A DNA stretch of 27,852 bases from an uncultured Bacteroidales bacterium (lineage in GTDB: Bacteria > Bacteroidota > Bacteroidia > Bacteroidales > UBA932), in NCBI GenBank assembly GCA_934678915.1, contig CAKUSF010000015.1, positions 1 through 27,852 on the forward strand. Direction: 5' to 3'. Within the stretch, counting starts at the first letter, position 1, and the number at the start of each line of letters is the position of its first letter. The notes under the pieces are model-generated. The model was given only the letters and a program-made list of their open reading frames with translations, was not told the DNA's origin and searched no databases. Positions 7,165 through 14,160 of the stretch are shown one piece after another. The position numbers and the translations under genes are program-made.

Positions 7165-7926
7165 ATGAATATGCGAAAGAACATTTTTGCCATTATTCTC
7201 TGCTTGGCCACATCCGCTTTTGTTTTTGGTTGTGGCAATGGAGCCAGAAAAGCAGCAGCGGAAGCGGCAGCAGAGGCCGCGACGGAGAAAGCCCGCCAAG
7301 ACTCGATCGCTGCCGCAGAGTTGGCCGCAAAAGAAAAAACAGCCATGGACATTATCGCAACATTGCCGGACGAGCCGGTCTTTGACATCGTGACTAATTT
7401 GGGCACGATCAAAATCAAATTGTACAGCAAGACGCCAAAGCATCGTGAGAACTTTGCTAAATTGGCTTTGACAGGCTATTACGACAGTCTCCTTTTCCAC
7501 AGAGTCATCAACGGATTCATGATTCAAGGTGGAGATCCTTTGACTCGTGACACCTCCGCTGCCGCTGTGGCCAAGTACGGCCAAGGTGGCCCAGGCTACA
7601 CGATTCCAGCAGAATTTGTCCCTGAATATACTCACAAGAAGGGAGCCCTGGCAGCCGCTCGCAGAGGCGATGTGGCCAATCCTAAGAAAGAATCTTCAGG
7701 TTCACAGTTTTACATTGTTCAAGATGCAGGAGCATGTGCTCAACTTGACGGAGCCTATACTGTTTTCGGTGAGACAGTCGAGGGGCTTGACATCATTGAC
7801 CGAATTGCTCAGGTCGCAACCGACCAAAGGGACAAGCCTTTGATGGATGTACGCATCAAAACTATAAAACTTGATGAAAGTTGCTTGCCAAAGGCCGAAA
7901 ATGCCAAAGTTGGCGATGCTGAGTGA
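7165..7926 (+). CDS. Lipoprotein peptidyl-prolyl cis-trans isomerase, cyclophilin type
   Basis: Cyclophilins speed up proline isomerisation in folding proteins; this one would act in the cell envelope. The 253-residue product has a lipoprotein signal with the lipobox VFGC (Cys23), then an Ala/Glu-rich helix rich in repeated AAEAA (about 30-65), then the cyclophilin domain from FDIVTNLGTIKIKLY. Active-site blocks are seen: YYDSLLFHRVINGFMIQGGDP with the catalytic Arg, SGSQFYIV, and AYTVFGETVEGLDIIDRIA. A second ATG at 7171 (MRKNIF) is an equally good start and would shorten the signal by two residues. It lies 6 nt behind the GH20 gene. The C-terminus extends slightly beyond the domain with a charged tail. 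Confidence 0.92.
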   Translation: MNMRKNIFAIILCLATSAFVFGCGNGARKAAAEAAAEAATEKARQDSIAAAELAAKEKTAMDIIATLPDEPVFDIVTNLGTIKIKLYSKTPKHRENFAKLALTGYYDSLLFHRVINGFMIQGGDPLTRDTSAAAVAKYGQGGPGYTIPAEFVPEYTHKKGALAAARRGDVANPKKESSGSQFYIVQDAGACAQLDGAYTVFGETVEGLDIIDRIAQVATDQRDKPLMDVRIKTIKLDESCLPKAENAKVGDAE

Positions 7927-8029
7927 ACTAAAAATGCAAAAAATCAATAGCAAAAAGAGGGTTAAAAGTGCGTTTCAATCTTTTTGGACACAAAAACGGA
8001 AGTTTGGAACAAAAAATATTCCTTCAATC

Positions 8030-8060
8030 TTGCTTGTTTTATAAAAAAACTATACCTTTG
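8030..8060 (+). promoter_or_regulatory. Promoter of a small RNA
   Basis: TTG at 8030-8032 and TACCTTTG at 8053-8060 are spaced 20 bp apart, a good Bacteroidota promoter. No plus-strand gene follows; the next gene is on the other strand. Upstream of it, 7927-8029 is AT-rich non-coding sequence with no further structure that I can support. Confidence 0.75.
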
Positions 8061-8063
8061 CAA

Positions 8064-8146
8064 CGAATAGTTTTTTCATAGGTTAAGTTTTAGGTTAGAA
8101 TTGCGAACGGGGTCTGCTGAGAGAGTAAACCCCGTTCATCTTTTTT
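8064..8146 (+). ncRNA. Candidate small RNA of about 80 nt
   Basis: From the promoter at 8030-8060, transcription would run through an AT-rich single-stranded stretch (with the near-repeated GGTTAAGTTTTAGGTTAG) into a strong terminator hairpin: GAACGGGG (8105-8112) with CCCCGTTC (8130-8137), a 17-nt loop, then six T at 8141-8146. No ORF with a sensible start fits in the interval. The promoter-short RNA-terminator layout resembles published Bacteroidales small RNA motifs (for example Bacteroidales-1), but I cannot confirm a match. Function is unknown. The alternative is an attenuator, but no plus-strand gene follows within 2.8 kb. Confidence 0.6.
8105..8146 (+). terminator. Terminator of the candidate small RNA
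   Basis: An 8-bp perfect GC-rich stem, GAACGGGG/CCCCGTTC, 17-nt loop, then ATC and six T residues. Confidence 0.8.
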
Positions 8147-8173
8147 ATGTCTAGGTAGTTGATTATAATATAG

Positions 8174-8205
8174 TTGCCCCTCTCTACGCAAATAGAGAGG
8201 GGCAA
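8174..8205. terminator. Hairpin between the small RNA and the facing ABC operon
   Basis: TTGCCCCTCTCTA (8174-8186) and TAGAGAGGGGCAA (8193-8205) are perfect 13-bp complements with a 6-nt loop. It lies 34 bp past the stop codon of the minus-strand DUF4857 gene and probably ends that operon. The T tract is weak on either strand. The palindrome CCCATGCATGGG at 8219-8230 lies between it and the stop codon. Confidence 0.65.
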
Positions 8206-8238
8206 ACTTATTCTAGAGCCCATGCATGGGTCAAATCA

Positions 8239-9318
8239 TCAGAAGCTCATGAAGCGAGGCTTGATGCTTGTGTCAAGAGAGGAGCTGAGAACCAGTCTGA
8301 CGGGGAAGAGGTACTTCGACAGATCAAAACTGTCCGATTCCGGATAGTCCCGACGCATGGTCTTCAAAGTCTTTAGACTACCGGTTTCCAAAGCCCAGAA
8401 ATCTTCTCCGTGAGAGTCACTGACCCGGATTGTGTAGTTGAGGACATCTCCAACAAGGAGAACTTCCTGCTTCGTGACATCCGCTACGACATCAGTGCGG
8501 ATGATCCTTCTCAGGCTGTCCAGAACATAGAACCTGTTTTCTGAGTCGAAAATGTAGGCTAGGGTAGCCTTGTTGTCATTCTCTGTGATGAAAACATGTT
8601 TTATGTCCAGCCCGTTGTCGGTACGGATGCTTTCGATCCACGGTTTGCCATCCACAAGCTTGAGATGGTACAGTTTCCCGTCAGCATCCGTGAGCATGTA
8701 GCCTTCATCGTAGGCTTTTCGAGTGCTAGGATTGCCTGACACTATCTTGGCTGGGAACCTGAACCCGACTGAGTCAAGGGCTGCGTTCAAAGCCGTCTCA
8801 AGCATTTCTGCGCATTTGTTGGTTGCTATTTCGACAACCTTGAATCCATCCTTGCGCGTTACCAAGGCATATTCAGCATCCTCCAGCTCCAAACGCGGTG
8901 GGTTTGATTCCAATAGCATGTAGACATTGGGAGTCTCGGAGTTCACATCCCTTGGGCTGCTTGAGAAAATGATATTGTTGCGTTCGATTTCTTCTCCTGT
9001 GAACTGCTTCCCATTTATGACCTCAGGTACATTGTTCCTGCTGCTTAGAACCCGGTAATAGAAGAACGGAAGCACACTGTCTCCATATTCCCGCCCCTGT
9101 GTGTCGTTGAACAAAAAGTCTTTGCCCGACCGGTCCGTCAGAGAGACAAAGTCTCCGATGGTGCAGCTGTAGAGGGTGAAAGGGGTTGAATATGATTCCG
9201 CTGTGATGATATAGTAAAGCCGTGGGAGCAGCCAAATAGCTAGCAGTACCCCGATAATGGATAAATAAATATTACCTAACTTTCTCATAATCAAATTGAA
9301 TATTTTATTGAACTCCAT
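8239..9318 (-). CDS. DUF4857 domain-containing protein of an ABC transporter locus
   Basis: The 359-residue product has one N-terminal membrane anchor (LGNIYLSIIGVLLAIWLLPRLYY, about residues 14-37) followed by a large soluble domain, presumably extracytoplasmic. The sequence and its place behind an ABC ATPase and an ABC membrane subunit fit the DUF4857 family of Bacteroidota. The soluble part has beta-rich pieces such as GYMLTDADGKLYHLKLVDGKP and AYIFDSENRFYVLDSLRR that look like beta-propeller or repeat strands, but I cannot prove a fold. The frame begins 14 nt inside the preceding gene; ATG 9288 (MRKLGNIYL) is a plausible alternative start that would avoid overlap. Function is unknown; a sensor or accessory subunit of the transporter is an inference. 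Confidence 0.75.
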   Translation of the reverse strand: MEFNKIFNLIMRKLGNIYLSIIGVLLAIWLLPRLYYIITAESYSTPFTLYSCTIGDFVSLTDRSGKDFLFNDTQGREYGDSVLPFFYYRVLSSRNNVPEVINGKQFTGEEIERNNIIFSSSPRDVNSETPNVYMLLESNPPRLELEDAEYALVTRKDGFKVVEIATNKCAEMLETALNAALDSVGFRFPAKIVSGNPSTRKAYDEGYMLTDADGKLYHLKLVDGKPWIESIRTDNGLDIKHVFITENDNKATLAYIFDSENRFYVLDSLRRIIRTDVVADVTKQEVLLVGDVLNYTIRVSDSHGEDFWALETGSLKTLKTMRRDYPESDSFDLSKYLFPVRLVLSSSLDTSIKPRFMSF

Positions 9319-9976
9319 CCTTGAACCTTCTTACGCTATAGTGAATGAGCAGCGTTGCGAGAAGTGTCGTGACCACGAACATCGGCAGGATGCCGTGGCG
9401 GTACGCCATTGACTGCGGTGAGAGGAAGAATGAACTCAGAAGCGCGAACGCCAGCACGAGTTCTGTCAGCTTCATCTTCCATTTAGGTTCAAGACATACC
9501 GCGCTTAGCCAGATGTACGCGCATAGCCCAGCACAGTACCATGTGAGGAAAGAGAAGAGTATTCTCCACACGATGTCCACAACCAGATAGTGGTTCAGAA
9601 AGATGAACAAGGCTACAGCCTGCACTATGAACAGAATTGTCAACATGCATATTCCGTAGCCCTGCATTACCGCGATTGTCTTTGCTTGCGGCAAAGGCAG
9701 ATGAAGGGTAAGTTTGATGCACTTGCGGTAACTTTCCGGAATGAACTGAGCCACCGCCAGCACCAAGCCGCATATTACAGGCAGATAAATCAGATTATCG
9801 ACCAGAATGGAGTTCTTGTTTACAGCGTAAGACCAAAGGAATCCGTAGCCTTGAAGTTCCGCGTTTTTTGACAGTGCAAGAAAATCGTATGCGGTGAATC
9901 CGGCTAGCAGCAGAGCAAGGCAGGCGAGTATGTAGCCTGTCTTGAGCCATTCTTTGTAGATCAGTGATTTTATCAT
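9305..9976 (-). CDS. ABC transporter membrane subunit
   Basis: A 223-residue polytopic membrane protein with about six hydrophobic segments (for example YILACLALLLAGFTAYDFLA, LIYLPVICGLVLAVAQF, GICMLTILFIVQAVALFIFL, LTELVLAFALLSSFFL). I chose ATG 9976 (MIKSLIYKEWLKTGY) because a short Lys-containing N-terminus before the first segment is typical of ABC-2-like permeases; the longer frame would add 12 residues that overlap the ATPase gene. No export signal or binding protein is nearby. It stands 4 nt after the ATPase gene and overlaps the DUF4857 gene, so all three are one operon. Substrate cannot be read from the sequence. Confidence 0.8.
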   Translation of the reverse strand: MIKSLIYKEWLKTGYILACLALLLAGFTAYDFLALSKNAELQGYGFLWSYAVNKNSILVDNLIYLPVICGLVLAVAQFIPESYRKCIKLTLHLPLPQAKTIAVMQGYGICMLTILFIVQAVALFIFLNHYLVVDIVWRILFSFLTWYCAGLCAYIWLSAVCLEPKWKMKLTELVLAFALLSSFFLSPQSMAYRHGILPMFVVTTLLATLLIHYSVRRFKDGVQ

Positions 9977-9980
9977 AGTA

Positions 9981-10868
9981 TTAATATTTTCCGGTAAGGC
10001 CGATGAAGGCATCTTCCAAATTCATTTTTTCGGCTTTCATGGTTTCTGCATCAATGCCCTCGGCCTTCAGTGCAGAACGGATCTTGTCCTCCGGGGCGAA
10101 GGAATAGAACTCTGTCCGGCCTCTGTACTCGGAAGGATGCAGGATGAAATCAGCGGACGGCATCTTGGTGGAACCTCCATTCTGGTAGGTGTATTTCACA
10201 AGGCTGCCAGTGAGCACTCCGATCTTGTCGTGGAACAGGATCTTGCCGTAGTCCATGATGATGCAGTCGTCCACAAGTTTCTCAACGTCTTGGATGATGT
10301 GCGAGGTCATGAAGACTGTTTTCTCCTCGGACTTCGCATAGTCACGTAGATATTCGATGAACAACCGTCTGTAGCCAGGATCAAGCCCAAGGGAGAAATC
10401 ATCCAGTACGAGCAGGTCAGCGTTCTGTGCCAGGATCAGGCCGAGCGCAACCTGAGATTTCTGCCCGTTGCTCATGTTGGATATTCTTTGCCCTGGTGCC
10501 ACTTTCAGCCTTGACATCAGTTCATAGTAAGCGTTCTTGTTCCATTTCGGGTAGAATTTTGAGTAGAACTTTTCAATCTGCTCGATGGTCATGAATGAGT
10601 ACTGAATATGACCTTCAAGCAGCAGGGCGATTCTCGCTCTGGTGTCAGAGCTGATGTTCGAGGCGTCTTCTCCGAACACGGTGCAGCGTCCGGAAGTAGG
10701 CTTCAGGTAGCCCATCAGGATGTTGATTGTGGTGGTCTTGCCGGTTCCGTTCTTGCCAAGAAGCCCGGTGATTGTCCCTTTTTTTACGGTAAAACTAAGG
10801 TCCGAGTAGATGCACCGTTTACCGTAATAATGGGTGAGATGATCGCAAATGATGACATTATCTTCCAT
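9981..10868 (-). CDS. ABC transporter ATP-binding protein
   Basis: This 295-residue cytosolic ATPase powers the membrane subunit. It has Walker A GKNGTGKT (38-45), a signature SNMSNGQKSQVAL, Walker B LLVLDDFSLGLDP and the H-loop TSHIIQDVEKL. In the Walker B block the usual catalytic Glu (LDEP) is Asp (LDDF), so ATP hydrolysis may be slow or this may be a trait of the subfamily. The C-terminal 80 residues are a small extra domain, as in ABC-2 exporters. ATG 10868 is chosen; the longer frame starts at a TTG two codons upstream. A -7 element lies at 10888-10895, giving a short leader. It is the first gene of the minus-strand operon. Confidence 0.92.
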   Translation of the reverse strand: MEDNVIICDHLTHYYGKRCIYSDLSFTVKKGTITGLLGKNGTGKTTTINILMGYLKPTSGRCTVFGEDASNISSDTRARIALLLEGHIQYSFMTIEQIEKFYSKFYPKWNKNAYYELMSRLKVAPGQRISNMSNGQKSQVALGLILAQNADLLVLDDFSLGLDPGYRRLFIEYLRDYAKSEEKTVFMTSHIIQDVEKLVDDCIIMDYGKILFHDKIGVLTGSLVKYTYQNGGSTKMPSADFILHPSEYRGRTEFYSFAPEDKIRSALKAEGIDAETMKAEKMNLEDAFIGLTGKY

Positions 10869-10887
10869 ATTCAATGGTTTTTGGCGG

Positions 10888-10895
10888 CAAAAGTA
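10888..10895 (-). promoter_or_regulatory. -7 element for the ABC operon
   Basis: CAAAAGTA on the plus strand reads TACTTTTG on the minus strand, matching TAnnTTTG, about 20 nt before the ATPase start. A clear TTTG at the right distance is missing; that position is occupied by the inverted repeat at 10908-10931. Confidence 0.55.
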
Positions 10896-10907
10896 ATCTT
10901 TTCATTC

Positions 10908-10931
10908 TGAATATGTCCGTCCGCATATTCA
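10908..10931. promoter_or_regulatory. Candidate operator TGAATATG-N8-CATATTCA
   Basis: A perfect 8-bp inverted repeat with an 8-bp spacer covers the -33 region of the minus-strand ABC promoter. Size and symmetry suit a dimeric regulator. No regulator gene is adjacent, so the binding protein is unknown. Confidence 0.5.
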
Positions 10932-10935
10932 AAAC

Positions 10936-10949
10936 CCCAATAAATTGGG
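10936..10949. promoter_or_regulatory. Inverted repeat CCCAAT-AA-ATTGGG
   Basis: A perfect 6-bp inverted repeat with a 2-bp centre in the divergent region between the ABC and TonB operons. The centre is too short for an RNA hairpin, so if real it is a DNA site. Confidence 0.35.
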
Positions 10950-10963
10950 ATGCAGGCCGTTTG

Positions 10964-11012
10964 AATGCCAAAATCTTGGTATTGTGACGAAAATCGGGGC
11001 TGTCTAAATTTG
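10964..11012 (+). promoter_or_regulatory. Promoter of the TonB receptor operon with overlapping inverted repeat
   Basis: TTG at 10982-10984 and TAAATTTG at 11005-11012 are 20 bp apart, fitting the Bacteroidota consensus. An imperfect inverted repeat AATGCCAA-N4-TTGGTATT (10964-10983) runs into the -33 element, where a repressor could block the polymerase. Confidence 0.6.
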
Positions 11013-11035
11013 CCGCTGTTTTTTAGGTAGAGGCT

Positions 11036-13774
11036 ATGATGTCGTATTTATTATCCGCACTCATTGTTGTTGGCAGGCTGTTTTCGGTTTCGGGAACAGT
11101 GACGGACGCGAACGATGGCACTCCATTGTCCGAGGCCGTTGTGGCTGTGGAAAAAGGTGGCCAGACAGTAAAGTGGGACGTGGCTGACAATTACGGCAGG
11201 TACCGGATTGACGGGCTGTCCGAAGGAAAATATTCCGTGAAGTTTTCCTACGTCGGGTATAAGGCGATCTCTCGCGAAATTACCCTGTCAGGAGACTTGG
11301 AACTCTCGCAAAGGCTCGTCCCCGACACGGAAGTTCTGAATGAGGTGACGGTCACAGCGGTAGAGAACAAAGGGGTCACATCCTCCACAAGGATAGGCAG
11401 GGACGCGATCGCGCATATTCAGCCTTCCAGTTTCGCTGATCTGTTGGAACTGCTGCCGGGAGGAATGGCCAAGGATCCAGCACTCGGAAGTCCTCAGCTC
11501 ATCAACCTACGGTCTGCCAATGCGTTATCCAACGCCAACTATGCAACTTCCGCTTTGGGAACGCGTTTCATGATTGACGGGCGTCCGGTGAACAATGACG
11601 CCAATTTGCAGTCCACCCCAGCTTACAGCAATTATGGCAGCAGTTATGTCAATTTCGGCACCGACATGCGTGAAATCAGTACCGAGGACATCGAAAACGT
11701 GGACATTGTCCGTGGAATAGCTTCTGTGAAGTATGGCGATTTGACCAGCGGACTAGTTAACATCACCAGAAAGCGTGGAGGCAAAGATCTGCACGCCCGG
11801 TTCAAGTCAGACATGAAGAGTAAACTCTTGTACCTCGGCAAAGGCTTTGAGTGGGGAGACAAGTCTGACCGGTTCACCCTAAACTCAAGTGTGAATTACC
11901 TTGATTCTCGTTCCGACCCACGCCAGACGCGCCAAAACTGGAAACGTCTGACGGCCAGTTTACGTGCAGGAAGGGACATCAGCGATGAGCGTTTCCGTAA
12001 ATCATTTTCGGCAAGCCTTGACTACACCGGCTCTTTTGACAATCAGAAATCGGATGTTGATCTGGACATCGCTGAAGGCGGAACACCGCTTGAGACGTAC
12101 AAGTCCACTTATAACAAGTTCTCCATTAGCGGTCGGTTCAGCATCAAGTCTCAAGATGAGAACAGACTGTTCCGTTTGTGGGAAGGCGATGCATCGATTA
12201 CCTTTGAGAAGGACGAGATCAATCGCTGGAGGCATGTCTCCTTGGGAAAGTCAACCCCTGTCTCCACATCTCTAGAGCCGGGAGAACACGATGCGTTGAT
12301 AATCCCAGCTAAATACGATGCCACTCTTCGGGTGGACGGCCAGCCATTCTACGGATTTGCAAGCACTTCCGCGATTTTTGCCAAAGGAATATCCCGGTTG
12401 CAGGTCGGAGCGGAATGGAATATGGACAAAAACTACGGTCGTGGTACAATATTCGACACCTCAAGGCCTTTCTCTACCAGCATGGGCGTCCGGCCACGTC
12501 CGTACAATTCAATCCCTGCCACTCACAGGTTTTCTGCTTACGCTGAAGAGACTCTCAGCAAGGAAATCGGGAATTTCTCCTTGGATTGGGTATTGGGACT
12601 TCGCGCGGAGATGATGACAGGAGCCGGGAAGGAGTTTTTGGTTGACATGAAGCCTTATTTGGATCCTCGTTCAAATCTGAGATTGACACTCCCGATGGTG
12701 CCGCTTGGTGGCTACAACCTGAAAACGAGTGTTTACGGAGGCATAGGCCGCCACACGAAATTCCCTACCATGGACATGCTGTTCCCGGATCCCCTCTACG
12801 GAGACATCACCCAGTTCAACTATTGGCCCGTGGAGGAAAATCTCAGAAGAGTGAATATGCTTGTGTACAAAGTGGATCCGACCAACTGGAATCTGCGAGC
12901 GGCAAGCAATGTTAAATGGGAAATCGGAGTCAATGCGGATTGGAACGGCTTCTCGTTCTCGATGGACTATTTCCGGGAAAACATGACCTCCGGCTTTAGG
13001 TATTCCTATGAATATCTGTCCGTAGCGTACAAGAAATATGACGCCTCATCGGTTGATAAGTCCTCTTTGACCGGGCCACCGGATCTGTCGGTGGTCCCGT
13101 ATCAGAACGACACCATCCTGACCGCCTATAGTTACACAACAAACGGCAGTAGGACCTTGAAGGAAGGCATTGAGTTTTCGTTCGGCTCAAAAAGGATTAA
13201 GGCATTGAACACGAAAATCACCGCCAATGGAGCGTGGTTCAGAACTGAATATATGAACAGCCAGCCGGAATACTACCGGCCGAATGTGATGATCGATGGC
13301 AGGTCGTACCCGTACATCGGTATTTACGACAAGAATGACGGTAGTTTTTACGATTCCCTGATCACGAACCTCATGCTAGACACGCAGATTCCGAGTCTGG
13401 GCCTGATCTTCTCGACATCCTTCCAGTGCATGTGGTTCTCCGGACACAAGACAATGCCTGACAGCAAGTACCCGGACTCCTACATGGACAAGGCGGGGAA
13501 CATTCACCCTTTCGATGCCGAGCTCGCTGCAAGTGACGCTGTGCTGAAGCATCTGATAAAAGACTACACATCATCCCTTTACCAGTACCAGAGAACTCCT
13601 TTTGCGATGAATGTGAATCTTAAGGTCATGAAGAAGCTCTACCGCGACAAAGTGTCTTGCTCGCTTTATGTCAACAAGATTTTTGACGTTACTCCAAACT
13701 ACCACAGGAACGACGCTTTGGTACGTAGAAGCGTGACTCCGTATTTCGGGATGGAACTTGATTTTAGAATATGA
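11036..13774 (+). CDS. TonB-dependent outer-membrane receptor
   Basis: TonB-dependent receptors import scarce substrates across the outer membrane with energy from TonB-ExbBD. The 912-residue protein has a short hydrophobic leader (MMSYLLSALIVVGRLFS), a CarboxypepD_reg-like domain (about 19-95: VSGTVTDANDGTPLSEAVVAV, GKYSVKFSYVGY), a plug (about 105-235, with FMIDGRPVNND and DIVRGIASVKYGDLTSGLVNI) and a 22-strand-type barrel ending in an aromatic/hydrophobic strand (YFGMELDFRI). The leader lacks the usual basic N-terminal residues, and an in-frame TAG at 11024 rules out a longer start. There is no SusD gene, so it is not a classic SusCD pair. The next gene overlaps by 4 nt (ATGA). Substrate is unknown; the FeoAB neighbourhood makes a metal chelate plausible. 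Confidence 0.9.
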   Translation: MMSYLLSALIVVGRLFSVSGTVTDANDGTPLSEAVVAVEKGGQTVKWDVADNYGRYRIDGLSEGKYSVKFSYVGYKAISREITLSGDLELSQRLVPDTEVLNEVTVTAVENKGVTSSTRIGRDAIAHIQPSSFADLLELLPGGMAKDPALGSPQLINLRSANALSNANYATSALGTRFMIDGRPVNNDANLQSTPAYSNYGSSYVNFGTDMREISTEDIENVDIVRGIASVKYGDLTSGLVNITRKRGGKDLHARFKSDMKSKLLYLGKGFEWGDKSDRFTLNSSVNYLDSRSDPRQTRQNWKRLTASLRAGRDISDERFRKSFSASLDYTGSFDNQKSDVDLDIAEGGTPLETYKSTYNKFSISGRFSIKSQDENRLFRLWEGDASITFEKDEINRWRHVSLGKSTPVSTSLEPGEHDALIIPAKYDATLRVDGQPFYGFASTSAIFAKGISRLQVGAEWNMDKNYGRGTIFDTSRPFSTSMGVRPRPYNSIPATHRFSAYAEETLSKEIGNFSLDWVLGLRAEMMTGAGKEFLVDMKPYLDPRSNLRLTLPMVPLGGYNLKTSVYGGIGRHTKFPTMDMLFPDPLYGDITQFNYWPVEENLRRVNMLVYKVDPTNWNLRAASNVKWEIGVNADWNGFSFSMDYFRENMTSGFRYSYEYLSVAYKKYDASSVDKSSLTGPPDLSVVPYQNDTILTAYSYTTNGSRTLKEGIEFSFGSKRIKALNTKITANGAWFRTEYMNSQPEYYRPNVMIDGRSYPYIGIYDKNDGSFYDSLITNLMLDTQIPSLGLIFSTSFQCMWFSGHKTMPDSKYPDSYMDKAGNIHPFDAELAASDAVLKHLIKDYTSSLYQYQRTPFAMNVNLKVMKKLYRDKVSCSLYVNKIFDVTPNYHRNDALVRRSVTPYFGMELDFRI

Positions 13775-14160
13775 AGAACAAGGGTCTGATCATACTATCA
13801 CTGTTGCTCCCGCTCGTTCTTTCGTGCGGGCGAGGCGTTGACGAGATATATTCCACCGTGACACTGAACGCAGTGTGCGGAGACATGAATTTGGTGTCTA
13901 TCCGCGTGGACAATTCGCAGAAAGGTAACTTTTTCCGTAATCTGAACACAGGCGAGGAATATTCCTACCCTATGTTCGTGAATGGCAATTGTACCTTGAA
14001 GATCCTGAAAGGCGTGTACATTTTCGCATTTGACGGAACCGCCACATTGCCTGATGGCTCCACATGCCGCGTAAGATGCTATGAGCATCGCTCCCCGAAC
14101 GATTCGGTGAACATCTTGGATGATTCTGTGGAACTTACTGTTGAATTGCTGAAACTATGA
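13771..14160 (+). CDS. Small lipoprotein of the TonB receptor operon
   Basis: A 129-residue protein with a lipoprotein signal, MKNKGLIILSLLLPLVLSC, lipobox VLSC with Cys19. The mature part is short and beta-rich, with no motif I recognise. It starts inside the stop codon of the receptor (ATGA at 13771-13774) and its own stop overlaps the next start in the same way, so it is translationally coupled on both sides. A surface or periplasmic partner of the receptor is the likely role by context. I cannot assign a family; an Ig-like or DUF4249-like sandwich is only a guess. Confidence 0.75.
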   Translation: MKNKGLIILSLLLPLVLSCGRGVDEIYSTVTLNAVCGDMNLVSIRVDNSQKGNFFRNLNTGEEYSYPMFVNGNCTLKILKGVYIFAFDGTATLPDGSTCRVRCYEHRSPNDSVNILDDSVELTVELLKL

